A stretch of DNA of 64,000 nucleotides from Polytrichum commune. Lineage: Eukaryota > Streptophyta > Polytrichopsida > Polytrichales > Polytrichaceae. Numbering within the stretch: the first letter of the stretch is position 1; every line of letters begins with the position of its first letter. Under the pieces are notes generated by a model. It was not told the origin of the DNA. It worked only from the letters and a program-made list of their open reading frames with translations, and ran no database searches. A program made the position numbers and the translations under genes. Of the stretch, positions 22,700 to 33,459 are shown one piece after another. The stretch is taken from the NCBI GenBank assembly GCA_950295325.1, contig OX485808.1, forward strand, positions 31,516,527 to 31,580,526. The letters run 5' to 3'.

Positions 22700-23260
22700 G
22701 TTATGGTAAACGTGGATTCAAAGAAAGAAAGAGAAACTCCGGTCTACAAGGGGCCGGCGTGAATAAAGTGTCCGTTCGTAATGCCAATGAACCCGATGGC
22801 CACTGGACAAGGGGACACTGGGACAATACTACTCTCCCCTTTCGAGGATGGACACTATAGTGACACACTATACTAGTTCCTAGCTAGCCACTAGTGCCTT
22901 GAAGATACCGGACATGGTATCCCCCCAAAGGGCTTTGAGGTACCCATACAACAAGGTCCAAGGACCCCCCACCATAGTTGGGTGGACTAAGGTGGTGAGC
23001 ACCACGCCGGCATGGGGAATAGAACCCACAACCTCCTCATTGGGGGCCATGAGCCTAACCACCAAGCCAAGGCCCGTGGTGCCTAAACGTGGATTCAATA
23101 CCATATACCTTGTACCATTCAAGATATTATGTCAAAACTTGTCGAAGGTGATAAATTTTAATAAGTTATGGTAAATGTGGATTCAATACCATATACCTTG
23201 TACCATTCAAGATATTATGTCAAACCTTGTTGAAGGTGATAAAATTAAAGGAAACATTTG
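22700..23260 (+). repeat. About 80-bp tandem repeat, split by a SINE
   Basis: Two units, each with GTTATGGTAAAYGTGGATTC, then CCATATACCTTGTACCATTC, then a GATATTATGTCAAA block and GAAGGTGATAAA, were adjacent before the SINE inserted in the first. The second unit starts near 23165. Pre-insertion sequence can be read by removing 22722-23083 and one 15-bp duplicate. Confidence 0.7.
22722..23083 (-). mobile_element. tRNA-derived SINE with 15-bp target duplication
   Basis: Read on the minus strand, it has a Pol III A box (GGCTTGGTGGTTAGG, 23068-23054) and a B box (GGGTTCTATTCCC, 23027-23015) in tRNA-like spacing near its 5' end. Perfect duplicates of TAAACGTGGATTCAA at 22707-22721 and 23084-23098 flank it. 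The 3' end is T/C-rich (TTTCTCTTTCTTTCT), as in plant SINEs with T-rich tails. Length is 362 bp. The last 60 bp before the tail share ATTCACGCCGGC and neighbours with the 3' end of the LINE at 1066. Confidence 0.85.
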
Positions 23261-23614
23261 TAGAGCGGTTCCACTGTAAACTAGTTGAGAGCAGACTCCC
23301 ATATTTGAAGTAATTCAAAAATACCTAACTTTATTGAATCAAAATCATCCACATGGCGGAACATAGTAGACCTGGACATGAGCAAGAAGAGTAGTTTAAT
23401 CAATTTAAAAACCATCCGAAGTGGTGTTAAAGGGATCATAGTGATTTTTTCATGATCATCTCATGGTTGCATAAAACATTAAGGGTTAAGGGTTAGTATA
23501 TGTGTTGACAATTGCTACTCTAAACGGAGTAACAATCCACACGATTGGCCGGATGGGTGGACTACTCTAGTTCCTTTAAACAATGACCTTCTAATTCTTA
23601 TAATGCGAGATACT

Positions 23615-24568
23615 TGTCGCACCCCTGGCTAGCCCCTTAACAATTTTAGTCATTTTCCATTTCTAGCAAGAGTCACGAATACTAACATTTCGCATTCCGC
23701 CATGCTAATGGTTATCTCCTCCTACCCCGGACCTTATAATTCATAGGAGGGGAATCAACCCTCCTACTTTGTTTTCGGGACTCACCCCTTAATTGGTAAC
23801 CAATTCTTAGATGTAAACTTCCATTCATGAAAGTCCAATCTTATATTGATCATCGCGTTGCCGGAGCAACACTATAACAACCCGATCATACTAGGCAACT
23901 ATGCCCTCACATTGGACCAAAGCCCATGGAGGCTATGCCGTTCGACCTCGGGTGGGTGAAACTACACCACCTCACTTATATAAGCCTCTAGTACTTTTGG
24001 TAGGCCCCTTACACCATTGTCAAGAAACCTTTTGACTCTCTACCAAGAGTTGGGGCCAAGTAGATATTCTCCTTTAGCCGTTGGGCCTAGAAGCCCCCAA
24101 CAGCTTCAAAAGACCATAAGTTCCTTGTATGATGTCTGATGCTAACAAGTAACCATTCCATTGTCATCTACGCTTCATGTAGATGCTGATGGACTCCTCA
24201 CTTGCCCATTTGGGCAAGTAATGAGGAAGTTATGCATGTTCAAACCTTGGCAGTCCTAGGAGCCACTCCCAGGCCACTACTGTACCAGCGCCCCACTCAA
24301 ATTGCCATATCTCTTAGCTCACACCTCTGATTGAGATGTTCTTGAGCATTCTAGAGTTCCCACGTCATAAGCTATGCATAACTCATATTCTTATCCTCGT
24401 GACTCCTAGTCTCCGTGGGTGGGAGGCATTCCCAACGCTCGGGGCCCTTACCCACATTAGGATCATTTGGGCCCTCTCACCAACGGCGCCACAAGTCCCG
24501 GGTGTCACTCCGGGGTCACCTTTGTGCCCATGGTGTTTTGGGCACTCCTTATGGAGAGGTGCACGACA
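23615..24568 (+). mobile_element. LTR-A family, full LTR, copy B
   Basis: Begins TGTCGCACCCCTGGCTAGCC and ends GAGGTGCACGACA, 954 bp, the reverse-strand counterpart of copies at 3957 and 32518. Flanks (atact/gaagg) show no target duplication, because copy C is fused directly after it. Confidence 0.7.
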
Positions 24569-24577
24569 GAAGGGGAC

Positions 24578-25981
24578 TGTCACCCAAAGTCCCTCACCCT
24601 TGATTTCGTCCTAGCCCGAGTGTGAAATGTTGGACTGACACATAATAACTCCCTCCTCGGTAGTTCAATGTATAATTCCAATACACCGTTGGAATATACA
24701 TAAAATACACAACTTGTTATGAGCTTAACCCATATCATGTCATTTTATTATCTTTGATTTCGGGCAAGGTTACATCTTTAGCTTTCTCCAACGTCCACCC
24801 GGCCGTCTTTGCCACACACGCCTTCAAGGATTTACCTCGTTCGAATCTAGTCATAGCCGTTGATTCCTCGCTAGTACATGATACCTCGCGTGTTGTTTCC
24901 ATGAGCACTTAAGCTTAAGTATTAAGAAATACTTGTCTAACTTATTGTAGTCTCCTCTCCACAAGCCTTCACAACTTCCTCCCAAGTTCAACCTTTTAAT
25001 GGAGTTACCAACCAATTAGTTGAACCAAGTGGTCTAACTTAGTAGACTAAGCCCCGCTACTAACTGAGCTTATATAAATTACTAACCCAACAAACTTAAA
25101 CACTATAAATCTAAGAACTAGAAATCTAAATGTTATAAATCTAAATACTATAGATTGAATACTATGAGCTAAACATTTATCTCTAAGTGCATTAAGTCAA
25201 ATGCTACGTCCCAACAATCACTCTTAAATGTAAATGTAAACTTGCAATTCCTAACAATACTAGATGCTCCAATACTTCATAAATGTAATTTCTAAATGCA
25301 ACAAAACTAAATGCTCCAATATTTCATAATCATAATCTTGTAAGTCTAAATAATTATAAGTATGGATATCATGAATCCAAGTACTACAATTTGAAGACTA
25401 TAAATCACACTCTAAATTTTTCCAACCCAAGCTACTCCTAACAAGAAGTCAAGTCCACATCAAGGCTAACTAGTCTTGGTTTTTCACCCTAAAACCATGC
25501 ACACACACGTGCTTCTATCTTGCTTTCTATACACCCACACTTATAACACGTGGGGTGCCAAGGAGCATGAAGGAAAGAGGGAGAGAGAGGGAAAAATGAG
25601 GGCTTATATAGTGAGTTGAAAGGGAGTAGGTGAGCACCCCCAAGGCTCAAGATAAGCCTTTTGTAATCCTCCCCTACTTTGTAGGCTCTCATCTTATCTT
25701 CTAAGTCTTTGTCCCTCAAACGAACAACATAGATCCTAATTCAAACATTTAACTCAAGGAACTACCATTGGTTCTCCACCTACTACGCTCACCAACTAAG
25801 GAACTTCCTCACACTACTAATCTTCTAATCAATCTACTCCACGCAAGCCTAATGCTTAAACATAACTTCCTTCAAACTTCATTCTTTTTATATTTTTGTG
25901 AATAATCAATAAACATTAAAACATAACTTCTAATGGTCTCGAAGAATTAAGAACACATGTGAGCACCATTTTGGGCTCACA
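24578..25981 (-). mobile_element. Solo LTR related to the gypsy LTR at 35807
   Basis: 1,404 bp, flanked by perfect 5-bp duplicates GGGAC (24573-24577 and 25982-25986). On the minus strand it starts TGTGAGCCCAAAA and ends GGGTGACA. Its first part aligns with the gypsy 5' LTR at 35807-37550 (TGTGAGCCCAAAA, a TATATAA-type promoter stretch, TTATAAGTGTGGGTG-like block). No internal region is present, so it is a solo LTR left by recombination. It belongs to a related but distinct family. Confidence 0.75.
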
Positions 25982-26171
25982 GGGACTAACCCTCCTACAC
26001 TTGCATTTGGGATTCACCCCTTAATCGGTAACCAATGCTAAGATGTGAACTTCCAACCATGAAAGTCCAATCTTTAGTTGATCATTCTATTAGTGGAGGA
26101 ACACTATAACAACCCGAATCATACTAGGCAATCTTGCCCCCATGTTGGAGTTATGCCCGTGAAGGCCGTGC

Positions 26172-26913
26172 CCGGGTAGGGCACTTGCGAAAATTTATTA
26201 AATCATGTCAGAAAGATTGTAGGGTATTTTTTATTCATTTGTGAGAAAAATTATACAATTCTTTGAGATAATGAAGCACCACTTCAATTACAAAGTTGTG
26301 TGTATAAAACAATAAGGGTACCATATAATACATCAATTCGTCTAATTCTTTCAATCAAAAATAGGGTTGGGAATAATAGGTAGAGAAAAAAAATATTGAG
26401 GTAGAGGTATACAATGCATTTTATGGTGGTCAATGGATGAAAAACTATCCATTTTCAATCCAAATTCCCGAATAAGCTTAGATGTTCATATTTTTTATTT
26501 TGGTGTTTCTCTCAAGTCTGTTTGCTTCAAGTTTGTTTGATTTGAACATTGTTTGATGTATGTTTTAGAACAATAGGAGGTCCTAATAATGCTTCAAGTT
26601 TTTATGTTTTGGTACATTGTTTGATGTCTTCAGTCTAGACATGGTTTATTGAATTTTTAGTACAAACTTTCAAGAGTCCTATGATTCGTCATTCATGGGG
26701 TCAAATACAAAAATTAGAAGGAACATGGGGTACTAGAAACTAATTCACTTGCAACTTTATAAATACAAATAGGGTCATCTAAACTGACAAAATTTAGATT
26801 TCTATGTACTGATAGGGTGTAAAGAATTCCAATTTCTTAGATAAATAGCCACATGATAAACACCCTTCCATCGCAAATGGGTTATTAAATACATGTATGA
26901 GTGCCCTACCCGG
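26172..26913. mobile_element. Mutator-like non-autonomous DNA transposon
   Basis: 742 bp bounded by 14-bp perfect inverted ends CCGGGTAGGGCACT / AGTGCCCTACCCGG, inserted in LTR-A copy C. Flanks AAGGCCGTGC and GAGGCCATGC agree at 8 of 10 positions and match a single site in intact LTR-A copies, giving a 9-10 bp duplication as in Mutator-like elements. The AT-rich interior has no coding sequence. Confidence 0.65.
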
Positions 26914-28859
26914 GAGGCCATGCTATTCAGCCTCGGATGGATTTGGCAACCACGTTGCCTCACCCATATAAATGTTCTATATAAATTCTACAATTTTTTT
27001 CAGAGCCCCTACCCCACTGTCAAGAAGCCTTTTGTCTCTTTACTGGGCCAAGTATACATTTTTCTATAGCTGCTGGAATTAAAATCCCCCAACAGCTTGA
27101 GAACATAATAACTTCCTTGTATGATCTTTGATTCTCATATTTGACCACTCCATTGTCATCTATGTTTCACGTAGATGGTGATGGATTCCTCACTTACCCC
27201 ATTTGCATAAGTATTTAGGAAGTTATGCTTGTTCAAACTTTGGCAGTCTCGGGAGCCATTCCCATACCATTGTTGTACCAGGGCATTGTCCGGGACAACG
27301 CCCCACATCAATTTGCCATATCTCCTAGCTCACACCTCCGGTTAAGGTGTTTTTAAGCATTTTAGAATTGGTACGCCATAAACTATGCTTATGGTTTTAT
27401 CCTTGTGGCTCCTAGTGTCCTTGGATGGTGTGGTACTTTTGGGCCACCCCCTTTCGAGGGAGCCTAAAAGTATCACACAAGCCCTTCGGTGAAGGTGGCC
27501 TGCACTTGCAGGTGCCCAAGCCGAACCCGGATGATAGGTGTATAACGTGAGTAGTTAGATTTTTAAGGAAGATTAAATATGCGTCATAGTACCTCCGGAG
27601 GTTGGGCCTTAGTTTTTTACTAGTGTGGCTCTAAACTCCACTAACAAATTTCATATCTAATTCTAACCTTAACCTACAACCTATTTTACGCGCAGACGCA
27701 CCAACCTTGAAACCAAGGCAATCCTAGTTTGTAAATTAGGATGGTTTTGATACACCCAACCGGGTGTGACTCATATCACCCTAACTCAACGAACGGAATA
27801 ACGACAATTTGATAGACCATTTAATTCTTCCTATTTCTTTATTTAGTTCTATTTAGTTTTCTAAGCGGGGGAACTTGGCCTAAGTCCCATCCTTCACACA
27901 AATTCCTTCTTAATTACTTACTTTCGTTTGCACCTCCTACTTCACTACATTCACATATTAGGCATAACCCCTTACCTGGTTGGTGCACCTCTTACCTCGG
28001 AACCTTCTAAGGCCTCGTGCAGGTCCTTTGAAGGTTGAGTGACATCTCAAACCCATTCGAACATCAATGGTTCGAAGGGTGGTATCATTCTACCGAGTTA
28101 AGTTTCCGATTCGGGTCTCTTGCCAACAAGGGTTCACGATTTATTTTGTATGTTTTGATTGTTAAATGTGTTTACACTGGATAGACCACGAAATGCAACT
28201 CAATGGGACCAGGGTGACGGGCGACCTGTAGGTTCAACCTGTTGCGCAATTTTCATAAATTAGGGCCATTACTCCCAATTTATGGGACCAACAACATAAT
28301 AGTGGATTCGCGGGTCATTAACCCCACCTTTCCACCAACAACATTCAGAGTGGTCGTGTCGGTGATTAATCTAACTTACCACACACGAAACTTGCTAATA
28401 AATGAAGCTACTACCACAAAACATACCAAGGGCCCCGAAAACAATGGAGTTGGGTATTCCCTTGGCGGTCAAGTGGTCAAGCCACTTGACCTTACGAGAT
28501 AGGTGAGTGGATTTATAGATGCGTACCTTAGCCGCGCTCCCTCCAACCCTAAATGGAAGGCTAGCGTTAGTAAATTTACCTCAATTCTCCTCGGTTGATT
28601 TGGGCTCGATGTAGGCCGAGCCGCTACCTCCTTCCTTGCTCCACTTCCCTAGCGTCGACCTTGCCTCCTTCTTTGTAACTAGTTTGGTAGTAAGCGTACC
28701 TTAGTTAACAATTAAAATATAAAGTATTTATTCTTCACTGTAATTTAATCCTATGCATAATATTTATACTTAGTGCACCTAATTATCTTTCCAATGATCT
28801 AAAAATCATTTGAATTGGATAAGAAATGCAAAAGTTATGAGGGTTGGAAGTGTGAGGTC

Positions 28860-29640
28860 GATTCAACCAACCCTTCCAACCCACCTATCTAACTTCTAAC
28901 TTCAAAAATTCATAGCACATTCCTTACTACTTGGATCTAGGCTTTCCTTATACCATTGGAAAACTATGAACAAGTTCTAACTAGGAAAATTATGACATCA
29001 GCAGGTTAAGCTAATAGAAATTCAGCAGATTCCTTGTAACACAGCAGTCAATCAAGAAGACTTAAACTATGTATCTCACCTTCAACAATTCATATCTAAT
29101 TTAAATCTTACTCAATTCAAACATTCTATATGACCCTGGAGAGATATTAAAAATATGTGTTTGATAAAAATATGTGATTAGAAAGGTAAGCCGAAGTGAA
29201 CCCAGGAGATCCTCTGTAATGCAGCAGTCAACCAAGAAGGCTTAGACTATGTATCTCGCCTTCAACAATTCATATCTAATTCATATCTTATTCAAATCAA
29301 ACGTTCTATATGACCCTGGAGAGATATTAAAAATATGTATTTGATAAAAATATGTGATTAGAAAGGTAAGCCGAAGTGAACCCAGGAGATCCTCTGTAAT
29401 GCAACAGTCAACCAAAAGTTCTCAAATTATGTGTTCCATCTTACACAATTCATATATAATTCAAATCATGCTCAAATCAAATGTTCTAAGCCATTTTGGA
29501 ACGCTACACAAAAGTTCTATTTGGGAAAAATATAACTTCTTGGAATTAAAATTCCTATTGGGCTTGCAGGTCTGATCCAGCAGCCGCTACCCACAAGACC
29601 ACCCAGTTTTTCTACTCCATCTTTGAAAATCCATAACTAA
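28860..29640 (+). repeat. 180-bp tandem repeat, about four units
   Basis: The two best units (29161-29340 and 29341-29520) are exactly 180 bp apart and share GAAAGGTAAGCCGAAGTGAA, then CCCAGGAGATCCTCTGTAAT and AACAATTCATATCTAATT. More diverged units lie on both sides. It sits inside the large solo LTR. The length resembles satellite monomers, but a short array within an LTR is the simpler reading. Confidence 0.75.
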
Positions 29641-29874
29641 TTGTCATCTTAACCAAATCACAAATGGGAAACGGCTATGGATAGCTATAGGAAATCTCTC
29701 TAAGATAAAAACTATAAGTATCTTTTTCTAGCTTCTGAACTAAGCCTTCAGGGCATTGGCAGATGAGGTCTACAATGCCTCCACTCAAAACTCTACCATC
29801 CAACCTACCTCTACAAAAGAAGGAATCATTTTGTTGGTGTGTTAATAAACACACATTCTAACTAGGAGAGAGAG

Positions 29875-30095
29875 TAGAGGAGGTTCTCAAGCCTTTCCTT
29901 TAGGCCATTGAGAATGCATGCTAAAGGATTTTTTCCTAACTACATTGAAGCAGGGCTTCGCCCAAACATTAGAGGAAGAAAGAGTAGAGGAGTTTCTCAA
30001 GCCCTTATCTTAAGCCATTGAGAATACATGCTAAAGGATTTTTTCCTAATTATATTGAAGCAGGGCTTCGTCCAAAAACTAGAGAAAGAGAAAGA
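29875..30095 (+). repeat. 110-bp tandem duplication
   Basis: Two units 110 bp apart share GCCATTGAGAATRCATGCTA, AAGGATTTTTTCCTAA and TTGAAGCAGGGCTTCG. Located in the large solo LTR. Confidence 0.75.
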
Positions 30096-30842
30096 GCTAC
30101 AAGGTGGAAGGAGGGGTTTTTAAACCCTCTCACAAAAAAGTTGGCCCCCTCCTCCACCGGATCCATTTTTCAAACTCTTTCCCGAAATTTTGGCTCGGGG
30201 GTTTTCCCGGTTGAGGTTGCCACCCTCTCGCCGAGGTGGCTCCGACAGGTACCTTAGAAATCTTTCTAATTTTTCCGCCATCGAGTTGGCAAGGGGGCAA
30301 GTGGACAAGTAGCCCCCTTGCTCTCTTTCTAATTTTCTTCAAAAATCTTCAAGCCGAGTTCGTCTTCTTACGCCGAACACCTCCAATAGTCTTGTGTGCC
30401 TCACACTAACTAATAAACTAACACTTGCTTAGCTAGCATCTACTAACATTTGCTTAATAGCTAGCATCTACTAATATTTGCTTAGCTAGTTGCTTTTACT
30501 AGCTAGCATATTTTTTCTACTTTGCTATCTTCTAGCACTACTTAGTTTCATTTTGACCTTCCTTCTTCTAGGCTAAATGCTAAATGAACTAATTTTCCCT
30601 AAATTCCCTATCAATTCTAACTTTTAATGCTAGCATTCTAACTAAAAGTGATCCCGCGGAGTGGTGGACCATTCAAAGGGTTCACAGATGGAAGGCGTTC
30701 CCAACCCCCGAACCCCTCATCTACACTAGGATCATTTGGGCCCTTTCACCAATTGCGTTACAAGTCTTGGGTGTCACTCCGGGATCCCCCTTGTCCCCAT
30801 GGTAATCTGGACACTCCTCATGGAGAGGTGTGCTACAACACT

Positions 30843-31130
30843 AGTGCATAACATTAGTTCGGAACATTAACTCAGAATACTAATGCAGAACACTAACGTA
30901 GAGCCTATTGCAAATGATTAATGTAAAAGATTAATGCAGAATACTAATGAAGGACACTAATGCAAAATACTAACGCAAAGCCTCACATAGAATCTAATGC
31001 AATAGGAAACTAATATAAAGCATGAATGTAGAACATAATGCATAAGCTTAATGTGGAGGCTATTGCAGAAATAATGTAAAGATTAATGCAGAACTCAATG
31101 TAGAAAACTAATGCAAGATTATCACAAAAA
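30843..31130 (+). repeat. Degenerate short-unit minisatellite
   Basis: About twenty loose repeats of a 13-15 bp unit like ACTAATGCAGAAC with frequent variants (actaacgtag, attaatgcag). No coding signal. Confidence 0.6.
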
Positions 31131-32517
31131 CCAATGAAGTAAATATGAAATAAAAACTCATACAATCATAAATTTAGGATATCAAAAGCTAATACAACTA
31201 GAAAATAACATAATTCTTCAATAGGGTTCAAAAATTATTTTATTTAACATTAAAAATATTTATAAAAAAATATCCAATATTTTTATTCCTATCTTTCTAA
31301 ACATGTTGTGCCCTACCTACATGATAAAGGGACAAAAAAATAGTTCTAATCATGAGAGTGAGAGAAAAAAATAAGCCTCCGCACTCTCCTTTGGGGGATT
31401 ATTCCTTCCAATAACAAAGCCTTATCGGTCGTAGATTTAACCATACCCATAACTAACAGATTGCATTTACGGCCTCCATCACCTAGCCGCTATTATCTAA
31501 ACTACTAGATCCAACGGCCTTTGTTCGCCATCTGTTTGATTCAAGAGCCTTCAATCGCTTGACACCATCATTTGGTCATCACCCTCCTATGTTTACGCTT
31601 TTATCTACTAAACATTTCATCCGCTCGACGTCACCCTTCGTTCGTCGTAGTCTTTCATTCGACGTTGTCCTACATTATTCTTCGTTGTCATTCGCTGGGT
31701 TTTGTTGTCATTCATTTATTGTCTAGATTTCTTCATAGTAACTAGTTGATGTTAATTAAATTGTGAACCTTTAACTCCCTTTCTAATTAAATTGTGAACA
31801 TTTAACCCAACCGCAAGCGGTTTAATTAATTTACACGGGTAAGTTGTAAAATGTAAAATGTCTCCTAAAAATTAATTGAGAATGTTCTACACACATATAC
31901 GTAGTTAATTTTTTTCTATCCGCCTACAAATTATTCATGCTTTACCTCTAGTTTAATTTAAGATAGCACCAGTCAATGAAACCAACCAGATTCGAACCAG
32001 GGTTGGTCTAGACCTAATACTAGTATTTTACACAACTCGCATCCATAGATGGATGTCTTAAAATCTAGTAGTCACTTATATATTGACTATTTCTAATAAT
32101 TAACTTCATTGTTTTTTTAGACCGTGAGCCTTAATTCAAACCATGAGCAATTTAACTGGCTCACAATATCCAACTGGTTCATATATGTAGAATGTCAAAT
32201 AAAAATGAATATGTTAAAAATTTGACGTGGTATTTTTTTGGACCTAAATCCAAGATCGTATACTTTGATTGGCCATTTATGTTCTCTATTTTACATGACT
32301 TTACTTGCACCCACTGCTTGGGTTGGTTGTGAGGGCTGTTTAGCTCATAGGTGAAATGAACAAAAATGTTCCATCTTCGTTTCTCTCAGGTATCAATGTC
32401 CACTTCAACATAAAGTCTTCTATTCGTACACATGTGTCATTGTTGTCTATGTTTATAATGACAACCAAATATGGTTTCTTTGTCAACACTGCAAATTGTT
32501 TGATTGTGTTTCTATTT
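31131..32517. other. Gene-free stretch
   Basis: AT-rich sequence with no supported gene or clear repeat. It ends where LTR-A copy E begins. Confidence 0.45.
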
Positions 32518-33459
32518 TGTAGCGCACCTTTCCATGAGGAGTGTCCACAACATCATGGGCACAAGGGTGACCCGGGAGTGACACCCAAGACTGATGGCGC
32601 CATAGGTGAAAGGGCCTAGGCGATCCTAGTATAGGTGAGGGCCTTGGACGTTGAAACCTTGCCACCCACGGAAACTAGGAGTTACGAGCCATGAACATTG
32701 AATAGCTTATGGCATCTAGATTCTATAATGCTCAAGAACTCCCCAATCGGAGGTGTGAGTGGGACATTGCCTAGGAACAATGCCCTGGGATAGTAGTGAT
32801 TTGGGAGTGGCATGCGAAACTGCCGAGATTAGAAGAACCATAAATCCCTCATTATTTACATGAAAGGGACAAATGAAGAGTCTATCGGCATCTACATAAA
32901 GAGTGGATGTCATTGAAGTGGTTGTTTGATAAAATCAAAAATCATGCAACAAAATTATGAAGGTTTGAAGCTTCTGGGGGACTCTAGTGCCACCGACTAA
33001 GGGAAAATGTTTATTTGGCCCCAACTCTTAGGAGAGAGACAAAATGTTATTTGACGGTGGGGTAGGGCCCTGCTCAAAGTCCTAGAGGTTTGTATGGGTG
33101 AGGCGGCGTTGCTGGCCAACCCCACCCGAGGCAAAAAAACACAACCTCCAAAGGCGTTGGTCCAACACGGGGGTATAGTTGCCAAGTATGCCTCGGGTTG
33201 TTGTAGTGTTGGTCTTGCAGCACGACGATGACTCTAGGGTGGACTTCCATGGATGGAAGTCTACAATTAACCATTGGTTATCTAATAGGGGAGAGTCCTG
33301 AATACATGCGTAGGAGGGTTGGTTTATGAGCTAGAAGGTCCAATGTATGGGGACCTAACCATGCATATGTGTGGGATGTACATGTTAGAACTCCTGACAT
33401 TTGGTAGAGTTGCAAAGCGGTAAAAATAAGTTAAAGGGGGGCTAGCAAAAATTGCAACA
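32518..33459 (-). mobile_element. LTR-A family, solo LTR, copy E
   Basis: 942 bp from TGTAGCGCACC to ATTGCAACA, flanked by perfect 5-bp duplicates TATTT (32513-32517 and 33460-33464). This copy gives the exact ends of the LTR-A family and shows it is a retrotransposon LTR that inserted by integrase. No internal region remains. Confidence 0.8.

Larger units (their letters stand above)
27429..30686 (-). mobile_element. Large solo LTR, 3.26 kb
   Basis: Flanked by perfect duplicates GATGG (27424-27428, 30687-30691). The same LTR-A sequence resumes on both sides. On the minus strand it starts TGTGAACCC and ends AGTACCACA, like the other TGTGARCCC LTRs here. Its last 49 bp form a hairpin (TGTGGTACTTTTGGGC with GCCTAAAAGTATCACA). 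GCAGACGCACCAA at 27692-27704 is the exact reverse complement of the primer-binding-site core of the gypsy element (37554-37566), placed 270 bp inside the end. It contains 180-bp and 110-bp tandem repeats. No protein is encoded that I recognise. Confidence 0.65.
24569..30840 (+). mobile_element. LTR-A copy C, 5'-truncated and split by three insertions
   Basis: The pieces 24569-24577, 25987-26171, 26924-27428 and 30692-30840, joined in order, rebuild LTR-A from about base 140 to its end (GTGCTACAACA). Interrupting elements: an LTR at 24578-25981 (duplicate GGGAC), a Mutator-like element at 26172-26913, and a large LTR at 27429-30686 (duplicate GATGG). Copy C starts immediately after copy B without its first 140 bp or so, so the two were fused before the insertions. 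Confidence 0.75.

Noticed and set aside
28860-29640. 180-bp repeats as a centromere satellite array
   Set aside because: Only about four diverged units, bounded by an LTR with a GATGG duplication.
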